Source: Salminus brasiliensis
Lineage: Eukaryota; Chordata; Actinopteri; Characiformes; Bryconidae
NCBI RefSeq assembly: GCF_030463535.1
Contig: NC_132878.1
Span: 95,905,373-95,969,372 of the forward strand
DNA length: 64,000 nucleotides
Direction: 5' to 3'
A model generated the notes under the pieces. It ran no database searches. It had not been told where the DNA came from and saw nothing but the letters and a program-made list of their open reading frames with translations. The translations under genes and the position numbers were made by a program. Positions 48,701-56,830 of the stretch are shown here, in pieces; positions within the stretch are counted from its first letter, which is position 1, and the number at the start of each line of letters is the position of its first letter.

Positions 48701-51669
48701 GAAAGCCTTGTTCGTGTTTTATACTCTCGCGCTCTTTCAGAAAAACACAAAGCTAATCCAACAAGAACGAAAGCCTTGTTCGTGTTTTATACTCTTGCGC
48801 TCTTTCAGAAAAAAACAAAGCTAATCAAACAAGAACGAAAGCCTTGTTTGTGTTTTATACTCTCGCGCTCATTCAGGAAAAACAAAGCTCATCCAACAGG
48901 AACGAAAGCCTTGTTCATGTTTTATACTCTCGCGCTCATTCAGGAAAAACTAAACGCATCCAACAAGAACGAAAGCCTTGTTCGTGTTTTATACTCTCGC
49001 GCTCATTCAGGAAAAGCAAAGCTAATCAAACAAGAACAAAAGCCTTGTTCGTGTTTTATACTCTCGCGCTCATTCAGGAAAAACTAAACGCATCCAACAA
49101 GAACTAAAGCCTTGTTCGTGTTTTATACTCTCGCGCTCTTTCAGAAAAAAACAAAGCTAATCCAACAAGAACGAAAGCCTTTTTCGTGTTTTATACTCTT
49201 GCACTCTTTCAGAAAAAAACAAAGCTAATCCAACAAGAACGAAAGCCTTGTTCGTGTTTTATACTCTCGCGCTCATTCAGGAAACAACAAAATGCATCCA
49301 ACAGGAACGAAAGCCTTTTTCGTGTTTTATACTCTCGCGCTCATTCAGGAAACAACAAAATGCATCCAACAAGAACGAAAGCCTTTTTCGTGTTTTATAC
49401 TCTCGCGCTCATTCAGTAAAAACAAAGCTCATCCAACAAGAACGAAAGCCTTGTTCGTGTTTTATACTCTCGCGCTCATTCAGGAAAAACAAAGCTCATC
49501 CAACAAGAACGAAAGCCTTGTTCGTGTTTTATACTCTCGCGCTCTTTCAGAAAAAACACAGCGCATCCAACAAGAACGAAAGCCTTGTTCGTGTTTTATA
49601 CTCTCGCGCTCATTCAGGAAAAACAAAGCTCATCCAACAAGAACGAAAGCCTTTTTCGTGTTTTATACTCTTGCACTCTTTCAGAAAAAAACAAAGCTAA
49701 TCCAACAAGAACGAAAGCCTTGTTCGTGTTTTATACTCTCGCGCTCATTCAGGAAACAACAAAATGCATCCAACAGGAACAAAAGCCTTGTTCGTGTTTT
49801 ATACTCTCGCGCTCATTCAGGAAAAACAAAGCTCATCCAACAAGAACGAAAGCCTTGTTCGTGTTTTATACTCTCGCGCTCTTTCAGAAAAAACACAGTG
49901 CATCCAACAAGAATAAAAGCCTCGTTCATCTTTTATAAATAATATATAAATAATACCAATCGTGTAAAACAAATCAAATAAATAATAATTTAATCACATA
50001 ATTGCATACTAATTGGTAATACTAACTAGGTCTTGAGTAGTAACAGAACATTATGACCACCTACCAAATACTGGGAATAACCACCCTTGGGTGATGGAAG
50101 GTGTTCATCACAGAGGTTAACTGATTTACAGTGGTGTGTAGATCGCTCGGTACCATTCGCTCGGAGCATTAATGACCCCATGGGGGACCACTGCTATGCT
50201 GTAGTTCGCAGGCACTCAACCCGTGGACTATGACTGATCCACTGATCTCTAAGTGAGGTCTCTAGAACATCCCATGAAGGTTGCGGTTTGAGGTTTATGA
50301 GATGGGAATTGTGGACAACCCCACCCACCCCTCACACAAAGGACGTGGAGTAATATCACATGATGTGAAGCACTATGACAGATGAGAGCATGCGGACAGT
50401 ATGATGAGGTGATGGTGAGGGTGTATGAAGGCTGTGTACAGTCAGAGCGCTGATACAGGACCCTAAAACACGCTTAATCAGCAATACCTCCTTCCACCCG
50501 CCTGCACTGGGCTGGCTCCAGAAGCTCCTCCGGAGGAACAGAGGGCAGATATTACACAACACACATACAGCACAGCTAAACACTCGGAGCTCAGTGTGTG
50601 TTTGGTGTGTGTATGAGCATCATTATGCTGGAAGTAGCCGTTAGAAGATGGAAGATGGCTCCACCAGCCTGGACTGTCCACACAAGGCAGGTCAGGTCCA
50701 TGGATTCATGCTGCTGGTGCCGATTTCTAACCCGACCATCTGTGTGATGATCCTCAGCAGACATCCAGACTCATCAGGCCAGGCTACACAGGCTGTCCAG
50801 AGTTGGTGAGCCTGTGCTGTGCTGTGCTGATCCACTGCAGCCTCAGCTTTCTGGTCTTAGCTGCTAGAAGTGAAACCCGACGTGGTTCTTCTGCTGTTGT
50901 AGCTCTGTATCCTCCTCAGGGTTGGTGGTGGTGCTGTTCACTCTGGGATGCTTCTCTGCTCTCCACAGTTGTACAGAGTGGAGATCTGAGCTACTGTAGC
51001 CTTTCTGTCAGCTCCAACCAGTCTGAGCAGCCGTTCTCTGCAGACCTCGTTCATCTACAAGGTGTTTCCGTCTGCAGAGCTGAGGAGCTGCTGCTCACTG
51101 GACGTAGTTTTTGTATTCTACCAGTCTGAGGAATTCTAGAGACTGTTGGGCTGAAAATCCCAGAAGATCAGCAGTCCTCATTCGGATGGTTGATGTGAAC
51201 ATTACCTGAAGCTGCTGGTCTGCATCTGCATGATTTTATGTACTGTCCTGCTGCCACATGATTGGCTGATCAGATAACTGCAAGAATGAGCAGATATTCC
51301 GGTGTCCCTAATAAAGTGCTGGGTGGGTGCACTATGCTTATTGAAAATCTGAATGAGTAGGATCATCATTGCCGGAACTACTAATAACCTTAAGGTGCAT
51401 CATGTTACCCCCCCCCCCCCATTTCTCTGCAGTACCTTCAGAACGTCCCGGTAGCGGCGGATCCCACTGCTGCACCCCCGCCCTTCCTCCTCCTCCTCCT
51501 CTTCAGTGGCCTCATAGCCCTCGTCGCGGCAGGGGTCAGTGTACGGACCAGCCGTGTTGGTCATCAGGTCGATGAGCTGCTCCAGCGGTGGGCTCAGCTC
51601 CCGCTCCTCGTTCTCCTTCAGACCAAAGTCCAGAGCCTTGTAGATCATAATGCCCAGAGACTCGATCAT
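31952..51669 (-). CDS. spire1: Spire-type actin nucleator, 13 coding exons; 5' coding exon outside the window
   Basis: Spire nucleates actin filaments, partners FMN-type formins through its KIND domain and works in vesicle transport. On the minus strand the exons join as 51669-51436, 46116-45991, 44952-44878, 44200-44036, 43202-43116, 42308-42179, 38513-38365, 37496-37403, 37300-37158, 35650-35513, 34411-34341, 34246-34219, 33344-33208 and 32216-31952. These are fourteen segments, of which the last holds the stop codon TGA at 31954-31952. All junctions are GT-AG and in phase, giving 613 residues. Order: C-terminal KIND ([20 protein letters not shown]), four WH2 repeats ([68 protein letters not shown]), a myosin-V-binding-type motif ([14 protein letters not shown]), the Spir box ([20 protein letters not shown]) and a modified FYVE zinc finger. 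The ending ERTINEV resembles the human SPIRE1 end as I recall it. SPIRE1 is preferred over SPIRE2 on overall match. The start codon and N-terminal KIND are missing, probably beyond 64000. Confidence 0.95.
32270..32861 (+). mobile_element. Family 2 MITE, full length, in the last spire1 intron
   Basis: Left end ATGGACAAAAGTATTGGGAC ACCTGCTCATTC; right end GGTGTCCACAAATATTTGGA CATATAG. A GT run lies inside. It starts about 55 bp upstream of the terminal exon acceptor. Confidence 0.85.
33208..33344 (-). CDS. spire1: spire1 exon: post-FYVE linker
   Basis: Acceptor TCTCATAG, donor GTAACA. It encodes [40 protein letters not shown] and QRTMS plus two bases. RLPSKPY and the LPI(Y/F)SLGPS block are diagnostic for SPIRE1. 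Confidence 0.95.
33802..34170 (+). repeat. Unclassified dispersed repeat, copy 2
   Basis: Near-identical in long stretches to 23439-23803. It ends about 50 bp before the 28-nt spire1 micro-exon. An open frame on the minus strand (33738-34067) covers it but shows no domain I recognise. Confidence 0.8.
34219..34246 (-). CDS. spire1: spire1 28-nt micro-exon in the FYVE finger
   Basis: Acceptor CTCTGCAG, donor GTGAGT. It completes Arg and encodes PVCSQCCKK, supplying three more zinc-finger cysteines. The exon is only 28 nt and is easily missed by ORF searches. Confidence 0.95.
34341..34411 (-). CDS. spire1: spire1 exon: first half of the modified FYVE zinc finger
   Basis: Acceptor GCTACAG, donor GTAAGA. 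It encodes [20 protein letters not shown] and FCK with the CxxC-type zinc ligands (CFCC, CQFC). The modified FYVE finger directs Spire to membranes. Confidence 0.97.
34913..35284. mobile_element. hAT-like MITE in a spire1 intron
   Basis: Left end TAGGGATGTACCGATC and right end GATCGGTGCATCCCTA form 16-bp imperfect inverted repeats around AT-rich sequence with more CCGATC/GATCGG words. No transposase. Confidence 0.8.
35513..35650 (-). CDS. spire1: spire1 exon: Spir box
   Basis: Acceptor CGTACAG, donor GTAGAA. The 46 codons encode [40 protein letters not shown] and ALKKGK. The Spir box is the family-defining helix, similar to the Rab3A-binding region of rabphilin. Confidence 0.97.
36750..37133 (-). 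mobile_element. Family 2 MITE, truncated
   Basis: Begins ACACTATATGTCCAAATATT TATGGACACCCC and ends at CCAAAATCTAGTAGAAAGCA without the second terminus, 25 bp from a spire1 exon donor. Confidence 0.8.
37158..37300 (-). CDS. spire1: spire1 exon: linker before the Spir box
   Basis: Acceptor CTCATAG, donor GTGAGT. After a split Thr it encodes [40 protein letters not shown] and RQSSKSL, a well-conserved SPIRE1 stretch with a basic RRHS site. Confidence 0.95.
37403..37496 (-). CDS. spire1: spire1 exon: Ser-rich linker
   Basis: Acceptor CTCTCCAG, donor GTGAGT. It encodes [20 protein letters not shown] and [11 protein letters not shown] plus one base. The leading DE continues the acidic tail of the preceding motif when the 58-codon exon is skipped. 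Confidence 0.92.
38008..38181 (-). CDS. spire1: Candidate 58-codon alternative exon (Spire1C/exC-like)
   Basis: On the minus strand a C-rich pyrimidine tract and TTCTAAAG acceptor precede 174 nt that end at donor GTAAGT. The exon is phase 0 at both ends, matching the flanking exons 38513-38365 and 37496-37403, and is fully open: 58 codons beginning [20 protein letters not shown], with proline-rich [16 protein letters not shown] and ending [10 protein letters not shown]. Known biology: Spire1C carries a 58-residue exon-C insert that targets mitochondria. Length, position between WH2 repeats and Spir box, and phase agree with that exon; sequence identity was not tested. A longer 74-codon version using the AG before 38229 is also open but has a poor pyrimidine tract. 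Confidence 0.75.
38365..38513 (-). CDS. spire1: spire1 exon: linker and myosin-V-binding-type motif
   Basis: Acceptor TGTGCAG, donor GTGAGT. After completing a split Asp it encodes [20 protein letters not shown] through [18 protein letters not shown]. The last part resembles the globular-tail-binding motif by which Spire binds myosin V; its acidic tail is cut by the exon boundary. Confidence 0.93.
38579..38672. repeat. (GT)n and (CA)n runs upstream of a spire1 exon
   Basis: A GT run (38579-38615) and a CA run (38655-38670) in inverse order lie 65-160 bp from the 38513 acceptor and could pair in RNA. Confidence 0.9.
38840..39775. repeat. 29-bp minisatellite in a spire1 intron
   Basis: About 30 units of 29 bp (core GGTGTGGCTAAACTGCTGTA). 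The 39400-39770 half is nearly uniform with single-site CTGCTG/CTGCCG changes; the 38840-39390 half is diverged and mixes GGTGGGGCTAAAC and ATGATGGAGCTATACAGC variants. Confidence 0.95.
40181..40222 (-). CDS. spire1: Candidate 42-nt alternative cassette exon of spire1
   Basis: On the minus strand a good acceptor (TTCTTGCAG) and donor (GTAAAG) bound 42 nt. The exon begins with the last two bases and ends with the first base of a codon, exactly the phase left by the exon at 42308-42179 and needed by 38513-38365. Inclusion adds [14 protein letters not shown] between SRP and DVSSPD without changing the frame. It is Ser-rich with basic residues. The 42-nt length, phase and strong sites make chance unlikely, but inclusion cannot be shown from DNA. 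Confidence 0.7.
40500..41370. repeat. AT-rich degenerate repeat with TATGTAGTAATATGT words
   Basis: Recurring AAGTGCCTATATGTAGTAAT-like words of irregular spacing are mixed with AT microsatellites (40965-40980, 41083-41118). Related words appear at 42380-42900, flanking the exon at 42179-42308. Confidence 0.6.
42179..42308 (-). CDS. spire1: spire1 exon: basic linker after WH2-4
   Basis: The acceptor CAG sits directly on a GT-repeat and lacks a normal pyrimidine tract; the donor is GTGAGG. It encodes [20 protein letters not shown], then [20 protein letters not shown] and SRP, and ends with the first base of a codon (phase 1). Confidence 0.95.
42690..42770. repeat. (AT)n microsatellite in a spire1 intron
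   Basis: A long AT run, interrupted only by GATAGAT near its end. Confidence 0.97.
43116..43202 (-). CDS. spire1: spire1 exon: WH2-4
   Basis: Acceptor TTCCTCAG preceded by a short GT-repeat, donor GTGAGT. The 29 codons encode [20 protein letters not shown] and IRSRPPLNP, the fourth WH2 motif. Confidence 0.96.
43340..43678 (+). mobile_element. Family 2 MITE with internal deletion
   Basis: Both ends are present (TATGGACAAAAGTATTGGGA; TATTTGGACATATAGTGTA) but the middle (GATGATGATCACC part) is missing. Confidence 0.82.
44036..44200 (-). CDS. spire1: spire1 exon: WH2-2 and WH2-3 actin-binding repeats
   Basis: Acceptor TTGTCCAG; donor GTGAGTGTGTGTG runs into a GT-repeat. The 55 codons encode [20 protein letters not shown] through [14 protein letters not shown], holding two WH2 motifs (helix plus LKKV/LRKV signature) that each bind an actin monomer. 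Confidence 0.97.
44878..44952 (-). CDS. spire1: spire1 exon: WH2-1 end and linker
   Basis: The acceptor is ATTGGTCAG, which is itself part of a tandem repeat unit in the upstream intron. The donor is GTGAGT. The 25 codons encode [20 protein letters not shown] and QNADW. Confidence 0.93.
44953..45300. repeat. Approximately 30-bp tandem repeat containing the 3' splice site motif
   Basis: About ten irregular units containing CTGACCAATCACAGGTGA start exactly at the upstream edge of the spire1 exon 44952-44878. On the minus strand each unit reads CACCTGTGATTGGTCAG, the same as the exon's own acceptor. Confidence 0.85.
45545..45920 (-). mobile_element. Decayed DNA transposon remnant
   Basis: The minus strand carries [40 protein letters not shown], a peptide with a possible helix-turn-helix (GCSRYAVV). 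The right end TTTTTAATGTTATGGCTAAT resembles the end of the 170-bp MITE at 12881. Family assignment uncertain. Confidence 0.6.
45991..46116 (-). CDS. spire1: spire1 exon: start of the first WH2 repeat
   Basis: Acceptor CTCTAG, donor GTGAGA. The 42 codons in phase 0 encode [20 protein letters not shown] and [20 protein letters not shown] plus KE. The WH2 helix ([13 protein letters not shown]) begins here and ends in the next exon. Confidence 0.95.
46150..47085. repeat. 67-bp-type minisatellite, block 1, in a spire1 intron
   Basis: About 14 units (core ACACAGCGCATCCAACAAGA, then AAGCCTCGTCCATCTTTATA, CTCGCGCTCATTCAGG) begin about 35 bp from the exon at 46116. Units vary between 63 and 70 bp. 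Because the period is not a multiple of three, units rotate through frames and leave a 309-codon open stretch that is not a gene. Confidence 0.95.
47086..47725. other. Non-repetitive island between the two 67-bp blocks
   Basis: Unique-looking sequence with no exon signals or recognisable protein; it separates blocks with distinct unit variants. Confidence 0.6.
47726..49940. repeat. 67-bp minisatellite, block 2, in a spire1 intron
   Basis: About 33 units of 66-68 bp (core ACGAAAGCCTTGTTCGTG, then TTTTATACTCTCGCGCTCAT). Variants such as CAGCGCATCC, AAGCTCATCC, AAGCTAATCC and AAACGCATCC recur in runs, recording segmental duplication inside the array. Confidence 0.97.
50590..51335. mobile_element. 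Non-coding fish DNA repeat (transposon-like), family uncertain
   Basis: Ends with GTGTCCCTAATAAAGTGCTG GGTGGGTG, resembling a common terminus of a fish repeat with a GTxxCCTAATAAAGTG motif. The 50803-51129 open frame has no recognised domain and is probably part of the repeat. Confidence 0.5.
51436..51669 (-). CDS. spire1: spire1 exon: C-terminal KIND domain and acidic linker
   Basis: Acceptor TTCAACAG after a GT-repeat, donor GTACTG. The 78 codons begin [20 protein letters not shown] and continue with [15 protein letters not shown], then [17 protein letters not shown] and [13 protein letters not shown] is the formin-binding domain. The initial Met is an internal residue aligned with Val in human, not the start codon. 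Confidence 0.95.
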
Positions 51670-51796
51670 CTGTTGAACACACACACACACACTCCTCAAA
51701 CCATGTGGACATGTTCGTCAATCTCTAAAAGACTTGAATATGTGTTTTCCGATATCGTTATGAACCACAGTTATGTATAAACACCATCACTATTCT

Positions 51797-52282
51797 ACAC
51801 CACATGGACAAAAGTATTGGGACACCTGCTCATTCAGCGTTTCCTCTGAAATCAAGGGTGTTCTAAAGAGTTGATCCTGCTTTTGTTGGAATACCTTTCT
51901 CTACTGTCCAGGGAATAATAAGGCTTTCTACTAGACTTTGGAGGAGGAGCATTGCTGCGAGGATTTGATTGCATTCAGCGACAAGAGCGTTAGTGAGGTC
52001 AGGATGTTGAATGATGATCATTACCCCACCTCATCATCCCCAACTCATCCCAAAAGTACTGGATGAAGCACGCCATCATTCCAGAGAACACAGCTCTGGG
52101 GGCTATATACCCCTCTATAGCCCACGCCTGGCATTAATAGGCAGCATGGTGCCAATAGGCTCACAATGTTGATCTGCTCCAGAGAGTCCTATTCTATTGG
52201 CAGTACTTCTCTACAGGGACTAGACAAGCTGTGTGTGTGCATTAATAAAAAGGGGTGGACATACATTTGGACATGTCGTGTA
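51797..52282 (+). mobile_element. Family 2 MITE
   Basis: Left end ACATGGACAAAAGTATTGGG ACACCTGCTCATTC; right end ACATTTGGACATGTCGTGTA. Near full length. Confidence 0.83.
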
Positions 52283-52887
52283 TTTCAGCATGAAGCCCCA
52301 GCCTCTGTTTAGAGGTGGAGATGGACATGGGGACAGTGGAGTCCAGATAGGGGGGGGACACCAAACCCTCAGCAGACAAGCAGCCCTACTGACCGCAGCA
52401 TGGGATTTACTCATGTTCAAATCTGAAACCCAATTTCCTCCTCCGTCACGCCGGCATTCACAGGCAGCGGATTACAGCGAAACACAGACAACACAATCTC
52501 ACCCACAGGCTGTCCTTGTCCGCCCAGCCCCCCCCCCGTCCAATCCTGGCAAAACCTTTCATTTGTTTTCCTGTAATGTCACATCTGCTCAGAAAACATC
52601 TGCAGCCCTGCTCTGATTTGGCTGCTGACCTTTAGCACGTTCCTCCAGGCTGATGAGGAGTTTCCTGGTTTGGTGTTCTGGTTTCTGAGTATTGTGGCAC
52701 CCTGACCTCCTCAAAGCTGAGACTGGACTGACCTTACCTTTCTGTGCTCTCTGAGCGCTCACCTCACAGCCCTGCAGTTCAGCTAGTGCAATAAAAAGGT
52801 CATGGCTCCACTGCTCCAGCGCCAAATATAAAGATCTGAAAGAATTATTAATCAGATTTCCAAAGTGGTTCAGTCTGATCACTCAAA

Positions 52888-53700
52888 TCATAACTCACAG
52901 TGGATACTGAATAACTCATATTGGGTAAAGTTACATTCATAATAAATAATGAATCATCTGTAGCGAATAATAAATAATTCATAGGAGATGCAGATGAATA
53001 ATGCTGGATAATTCTGAACGTTTATCAAGTGTAGAAATCAACAAAACATTCAAATGAAGTCTGAAATATGATTCATAATTCATAGTAGATACCGAATAAT
53101 TCATAGTGGATACTGAATAATTCATAGTGGATACTGAATAATTCATAGTGGGTACTGAATAATTTATAGTAGATACAGAATAATTCATAGTGGATACTGA
53201 ATAATTCATAGTGGATACTGAATAATTCATAGTGGTTACTGAATAATTTATAGTAGATACTGAATAATTCATAGTGGATACTGAATAATTCATAGTAGAT
53301 ACTGAACAATTCATAGTAGATACTGAACAATTCATAGTGGATACTGAATAATTCATAGTGGGTAGTGAACAATTCATAGTGGATCCTGAATAATTTATAG
53401 TGGATACTGAATAATTCATAGTGGATACTGAACAATTCATAGTGGATACTGAACAATTCATAGTGGATCCTGAATAATTCATAGTGGGTAGTGAACATTT
53501 CATAGTGGATCCTGAATAATTCATAGTGGATCCTGAACAATTCATAGTGGATCCTGAACAATTCATAGTGGATACTGAACAATTCATAGTGGATCCTGAA
53601 TAATTCATAGTGGATACTGAATAATTCATAGTTGATACTGAATAATTCATAGTTGATACTGAATAATTCATAGTGGATACTGAATCATTCATTTTTGTCA
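52888..53700. repeat. 21-bp minisatellite, cluster 4 (inverted)
   Basis: About 38 units of the same 21-bp repeat as at 1-1145, on the opposite strand, with GGATCCTGAA and GGGTAGTGAA variants. A 241-codon minus-strand frame of NYSVSTM heptads results from the period. Confidence 0.96.
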
Positions 53701-54098
53701 TCATGATTATCCCAAGTCCATGGGAGTCTCACGTCTCCCACTTGTACACAATGTCACTGGCTGTTGAAGTGTGGACCGGTTTTGCCCAGTTCACTTAAAT
53801 GCAGAGTGCGTCCATGCTTACGGTTCTCCGAACTACAGCTCCATTCCAACTCTTCATTTAGCATTGCCCTCGCCCATCACTCCCCCCTCAACACTGTGTC
53901 ATACCTACAGGACACAGGTGGCTACCCCCTTTTTAGGCTAGGCTCCAGTGGGGTAATTCGCTTTTTAGAATCTTTTAGCATCACCAGACATGATCAGATT
54001 TCCGATATCCAGCCTCATCACCATGGCAACCATGGCAGAGCCACACTGGACGTGGACAGCTTGTTTGGAGAAATCTTAGTAGTGATGGGGGTAACATA

Positions 54099-54428
54099 CA
54101 CAGTATGTCCAAATGTTTGTGGACACCCCTTCTAATCAGTCAACACAATCTACTTTAGGCTGCACCCATTGCTGACACAGATGTGCAAATGCACACACAC
54201 AGCTTGTCTGCCAATAGAATAGGACTCTCTGGAGCAGATAAACATCCTCACCTCACTAACGATCATGAATGCAATCAAATCCTCACAGCAATTCTAGTAG
54301 AAAGCCTTCTTCTCTGGACAGTTACTTCAACAAAAGCGGAAAAAAAAACAACTCTTTTTTTTAATCCCCTTGAGTTCAGAAGGACAATGAATGACCAGGT
54401 GTCCCAATACTTTTGTCCATATAGTATA
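54099..54428 (-). mobile_element. Family 2 MITE with internal deletion
   Basis: Begins ACAGTATGTCCAAATGTTTG TGGACACC and ends GTGTCCCAATACTTTTGTCC ATATAG. The central third is missing. Confidence 0.82.
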
Positions 54429-54771
54429 ACATAACCACTAGCAAAGTTGGCTCCAGCAATAAAGGCTGCTTTGTCTCAGCAGGTCAACGCTCCTCTTTGA
54501 AGTCGCCCGAGGGCCTTGACAGACATGGGGGCAGAGGCCGAGCAGAAACATCAGCTAGACAAGAAGACCTTTGTTATGTCCAGGAATTCATCACATTCGG
54601 CCGAGATGAGACTACCTGCTAATAACAGCCACAGCAGGGCGGCTAGTTCAGGCTAATAACAGAAGATTAAAAAAAGCCCTCAAGAAACTGAGACAGTCTT
54701 AAAAGTTAAGTCACCAAATTTCACCAATTTTCTCAAGACTGAAGAAGATGCAGCTTGATTTAGGGGGCATG

Positions 54772-55086
54772 TGGGTGTGTCGTTGCTATGGTAACGATGG
54801 GAAAAGTTCACCTTGCTCGGCTCAAAACTCTCAAAAGTCATGTACTGAGTCTCTTAATTAATCATGGGTGTGGTTTGTTTTGGGCGTAATGTGCAGTAAT
54901 AAAGCAATCAGCGTGTCTCTTGCCGCTGATCCCTTTAAGAGCCAGGTGCGGTCAGATTGACCTTGGCGGGTTGCTATTTCAGTGGTGTAAAGCGTATTCA
55001 CTGCCAAGATAGCAACAAACATCTGACTGTTGACGAACGTCTGTCTAGACGTTTTCAGTCAGTGGAGTTCACAAGCAGCGCTGCTG
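54772..55086 (-). repeat. Unclassified dispersed repeat, copy 3
   Basis: Reverse-complement copy of 23439-23803 and 33802-34170, starting GTGTCGTTGCTATGGTAACG. Confidence 0.8.
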
Positions 55087-55624
55087 TTTAATGCTGTGTG
55101 ATCTGATGGTAGCGGCCTAGAGGTTAAAGGGTCAGAAGCTTCAGGGTCAGTCAGATATAGCCTGCTGCAACTGCCAAGATTGTAGAAGTCCTAAACGTTG
55201 ACCCTTTAAAGCTGTGTACTGGGAAACAATACTTAGCTATGAGGCTAATGATGCTAAATCAGTAACGAAGGCTTATACCCCACCTACTAGCATTATGCTA
55301 ATGGACCCCGGAGCAGGCAGACGGAGGCCTGAGCTGTATCTGCAGGTCTTTGCGTGGTTCGGTTTGAACAGGTCTGACTCATGAAGGAGTCGATAATGAA
55401 CTGCAGCGCTGAATCGGCCGTGTGAGAGAGAGGGGGGCGGAGACGTGTGACGGGTGTTAGCTCCTAAGTGAGACCGACAACCAGCAGAGCAGAAAGAGTG
55501 TGAGGGGATTTCAGCTAGCATTGATCCTAATCGACTGTTAGACTAATCAGAGCCATTCCAGCTCAATACTGTACACACAGAGCCTTACAGTGACCTTAAA
55601 GGAAGAACCAAAAACATGATTACG

Positions 55625-56735
55625 TGTACAGTACTACAGTTAATTTACAGTACTTTACTTTACATACTGTACTTCATTTACTATACTGTACTCTACTGTA
55701 CTCTACTATACTTCTTTCATAGTACTGTACTGTACTGCAGGCCATTTACTGTACTGTACTTCTTTATAATACTGTACTTTATTTACTGTACTACATTTCA
55801 TTTATTTTACTGTTCTTTAATGACTGTACTATATGCTTACAGTACTGTACTCCATTTATTGTACTGTTCTTTTACTGTACTGTACATTATTTACTATACT
55901 GTACATTATTTACTGTACTGTTCTTTACAGTACTATACTCCATTTACTGTACTGTTCATTTATAGTACTGTACTTTTACTGTACTGCCAGTAATTTCCTC
56001 TACTGTACTTCATTTGCAGTACTACAGTTCTGTTACATTACTGTACTGCACTTTTACAGTACTGCAATTTATCTTGTACTGCACTTCATTTAAACTGTAC
56101 TTTTACAGCAATGCATGTCTACTGTACTGCAGGTCATTTACTGTACTGTACTACACTTCATTTACTGTACTGTAGTCTGTTAACATACTGTACTTTTCAC
56201 TTTACTGTACTGTACTTTATTTACTGTACTGCAGGTCACTTACTGTACTGTAGTCCATTAACATACTGTTCTTCATTTACTGTACTGTACTTCTTTCCTA
56301 TCACTGTACTTTATTTACTATACTGCAGGTCACTTACTGTGCTGTAGTCCATTAACATACTGTTCTTCATTTACTGTACTGTACTTTATTTACTGTACTG
56401 CAGGTCATTTACTGTACTTCTTTATAGTACTGTACTTTATTTACTTTACAACATTATTTACTGTACTGCAGGTCATTTACTATACTGTACTTCTTTCATA
56501 GTACCGTATTTTATTTACAGCTCTGCAGGTCATTTACTGTACTTCTTTATAGTACTGTACTTTATTTACTTTACTATGTTATTTACTGTACTGCAGGTCA
56601 TTTACTGTACTGTACTTCTTTCACAGTACTGTACTTTATTTACTGCACTGCAGGTCATTTACTGTACTGTACTTCTTTCACAGTACTGTACTTTATTTAC
56701 TGCACTGCAGGCCATTTACTGTATCTACAGTGTTG
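55625..56735. repeat. TACTGTACT-based tandem array
   Basis: More than 1.1 kb dominated by TTTACTGTACTG, TAGTACTGTACTTT and CTGCAGGTCATTTACTGT. The right part (56390-56730) has an approximately 60-bp higher-order unit. TACTGTA words make many short self-complementary TACAGTA/TACTGTA pairs possible. Confidence 0.92.
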
Positions 56736-56779
56736 CTGCAGAGTCCCTTTTCACCACACTATACACTGCATCTGAGCAA

Positions 56780-56830
56780 TATAATATAATATAATATAAT
56801 ATAATATAATATGATATAATATGATAATAA
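56780..56830. repeat. (ATAAT)n microsatellite
   Basis: About ten AATAT/ATAAT pentamers. Confidence 0.9.

Noticed and set aside
47726..49940. Possible CRISPR-like array
   Set aside because: Repeats are contiguous 67-bp units without unique spacers, in a vertebrate intron; a minisatellite.
50803..51129. 108-codon open frame as a possible gene
   Set aside because: No recognisable domain or splice partner; lies within a dispersed fish repeat and inside a spire1 intron.
51436..51699. Methionine at 51669 as the spire1 start codon
   Set aside because: It follows directly after an acceptor AG and aligns with an internal KIND residue; the N-terminal KIND half would be missing.
52979..53704. 241-codon minus-strand frame
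   Set aside because: Pure NYSVSTM heptads from the 21-bp minisatellite.
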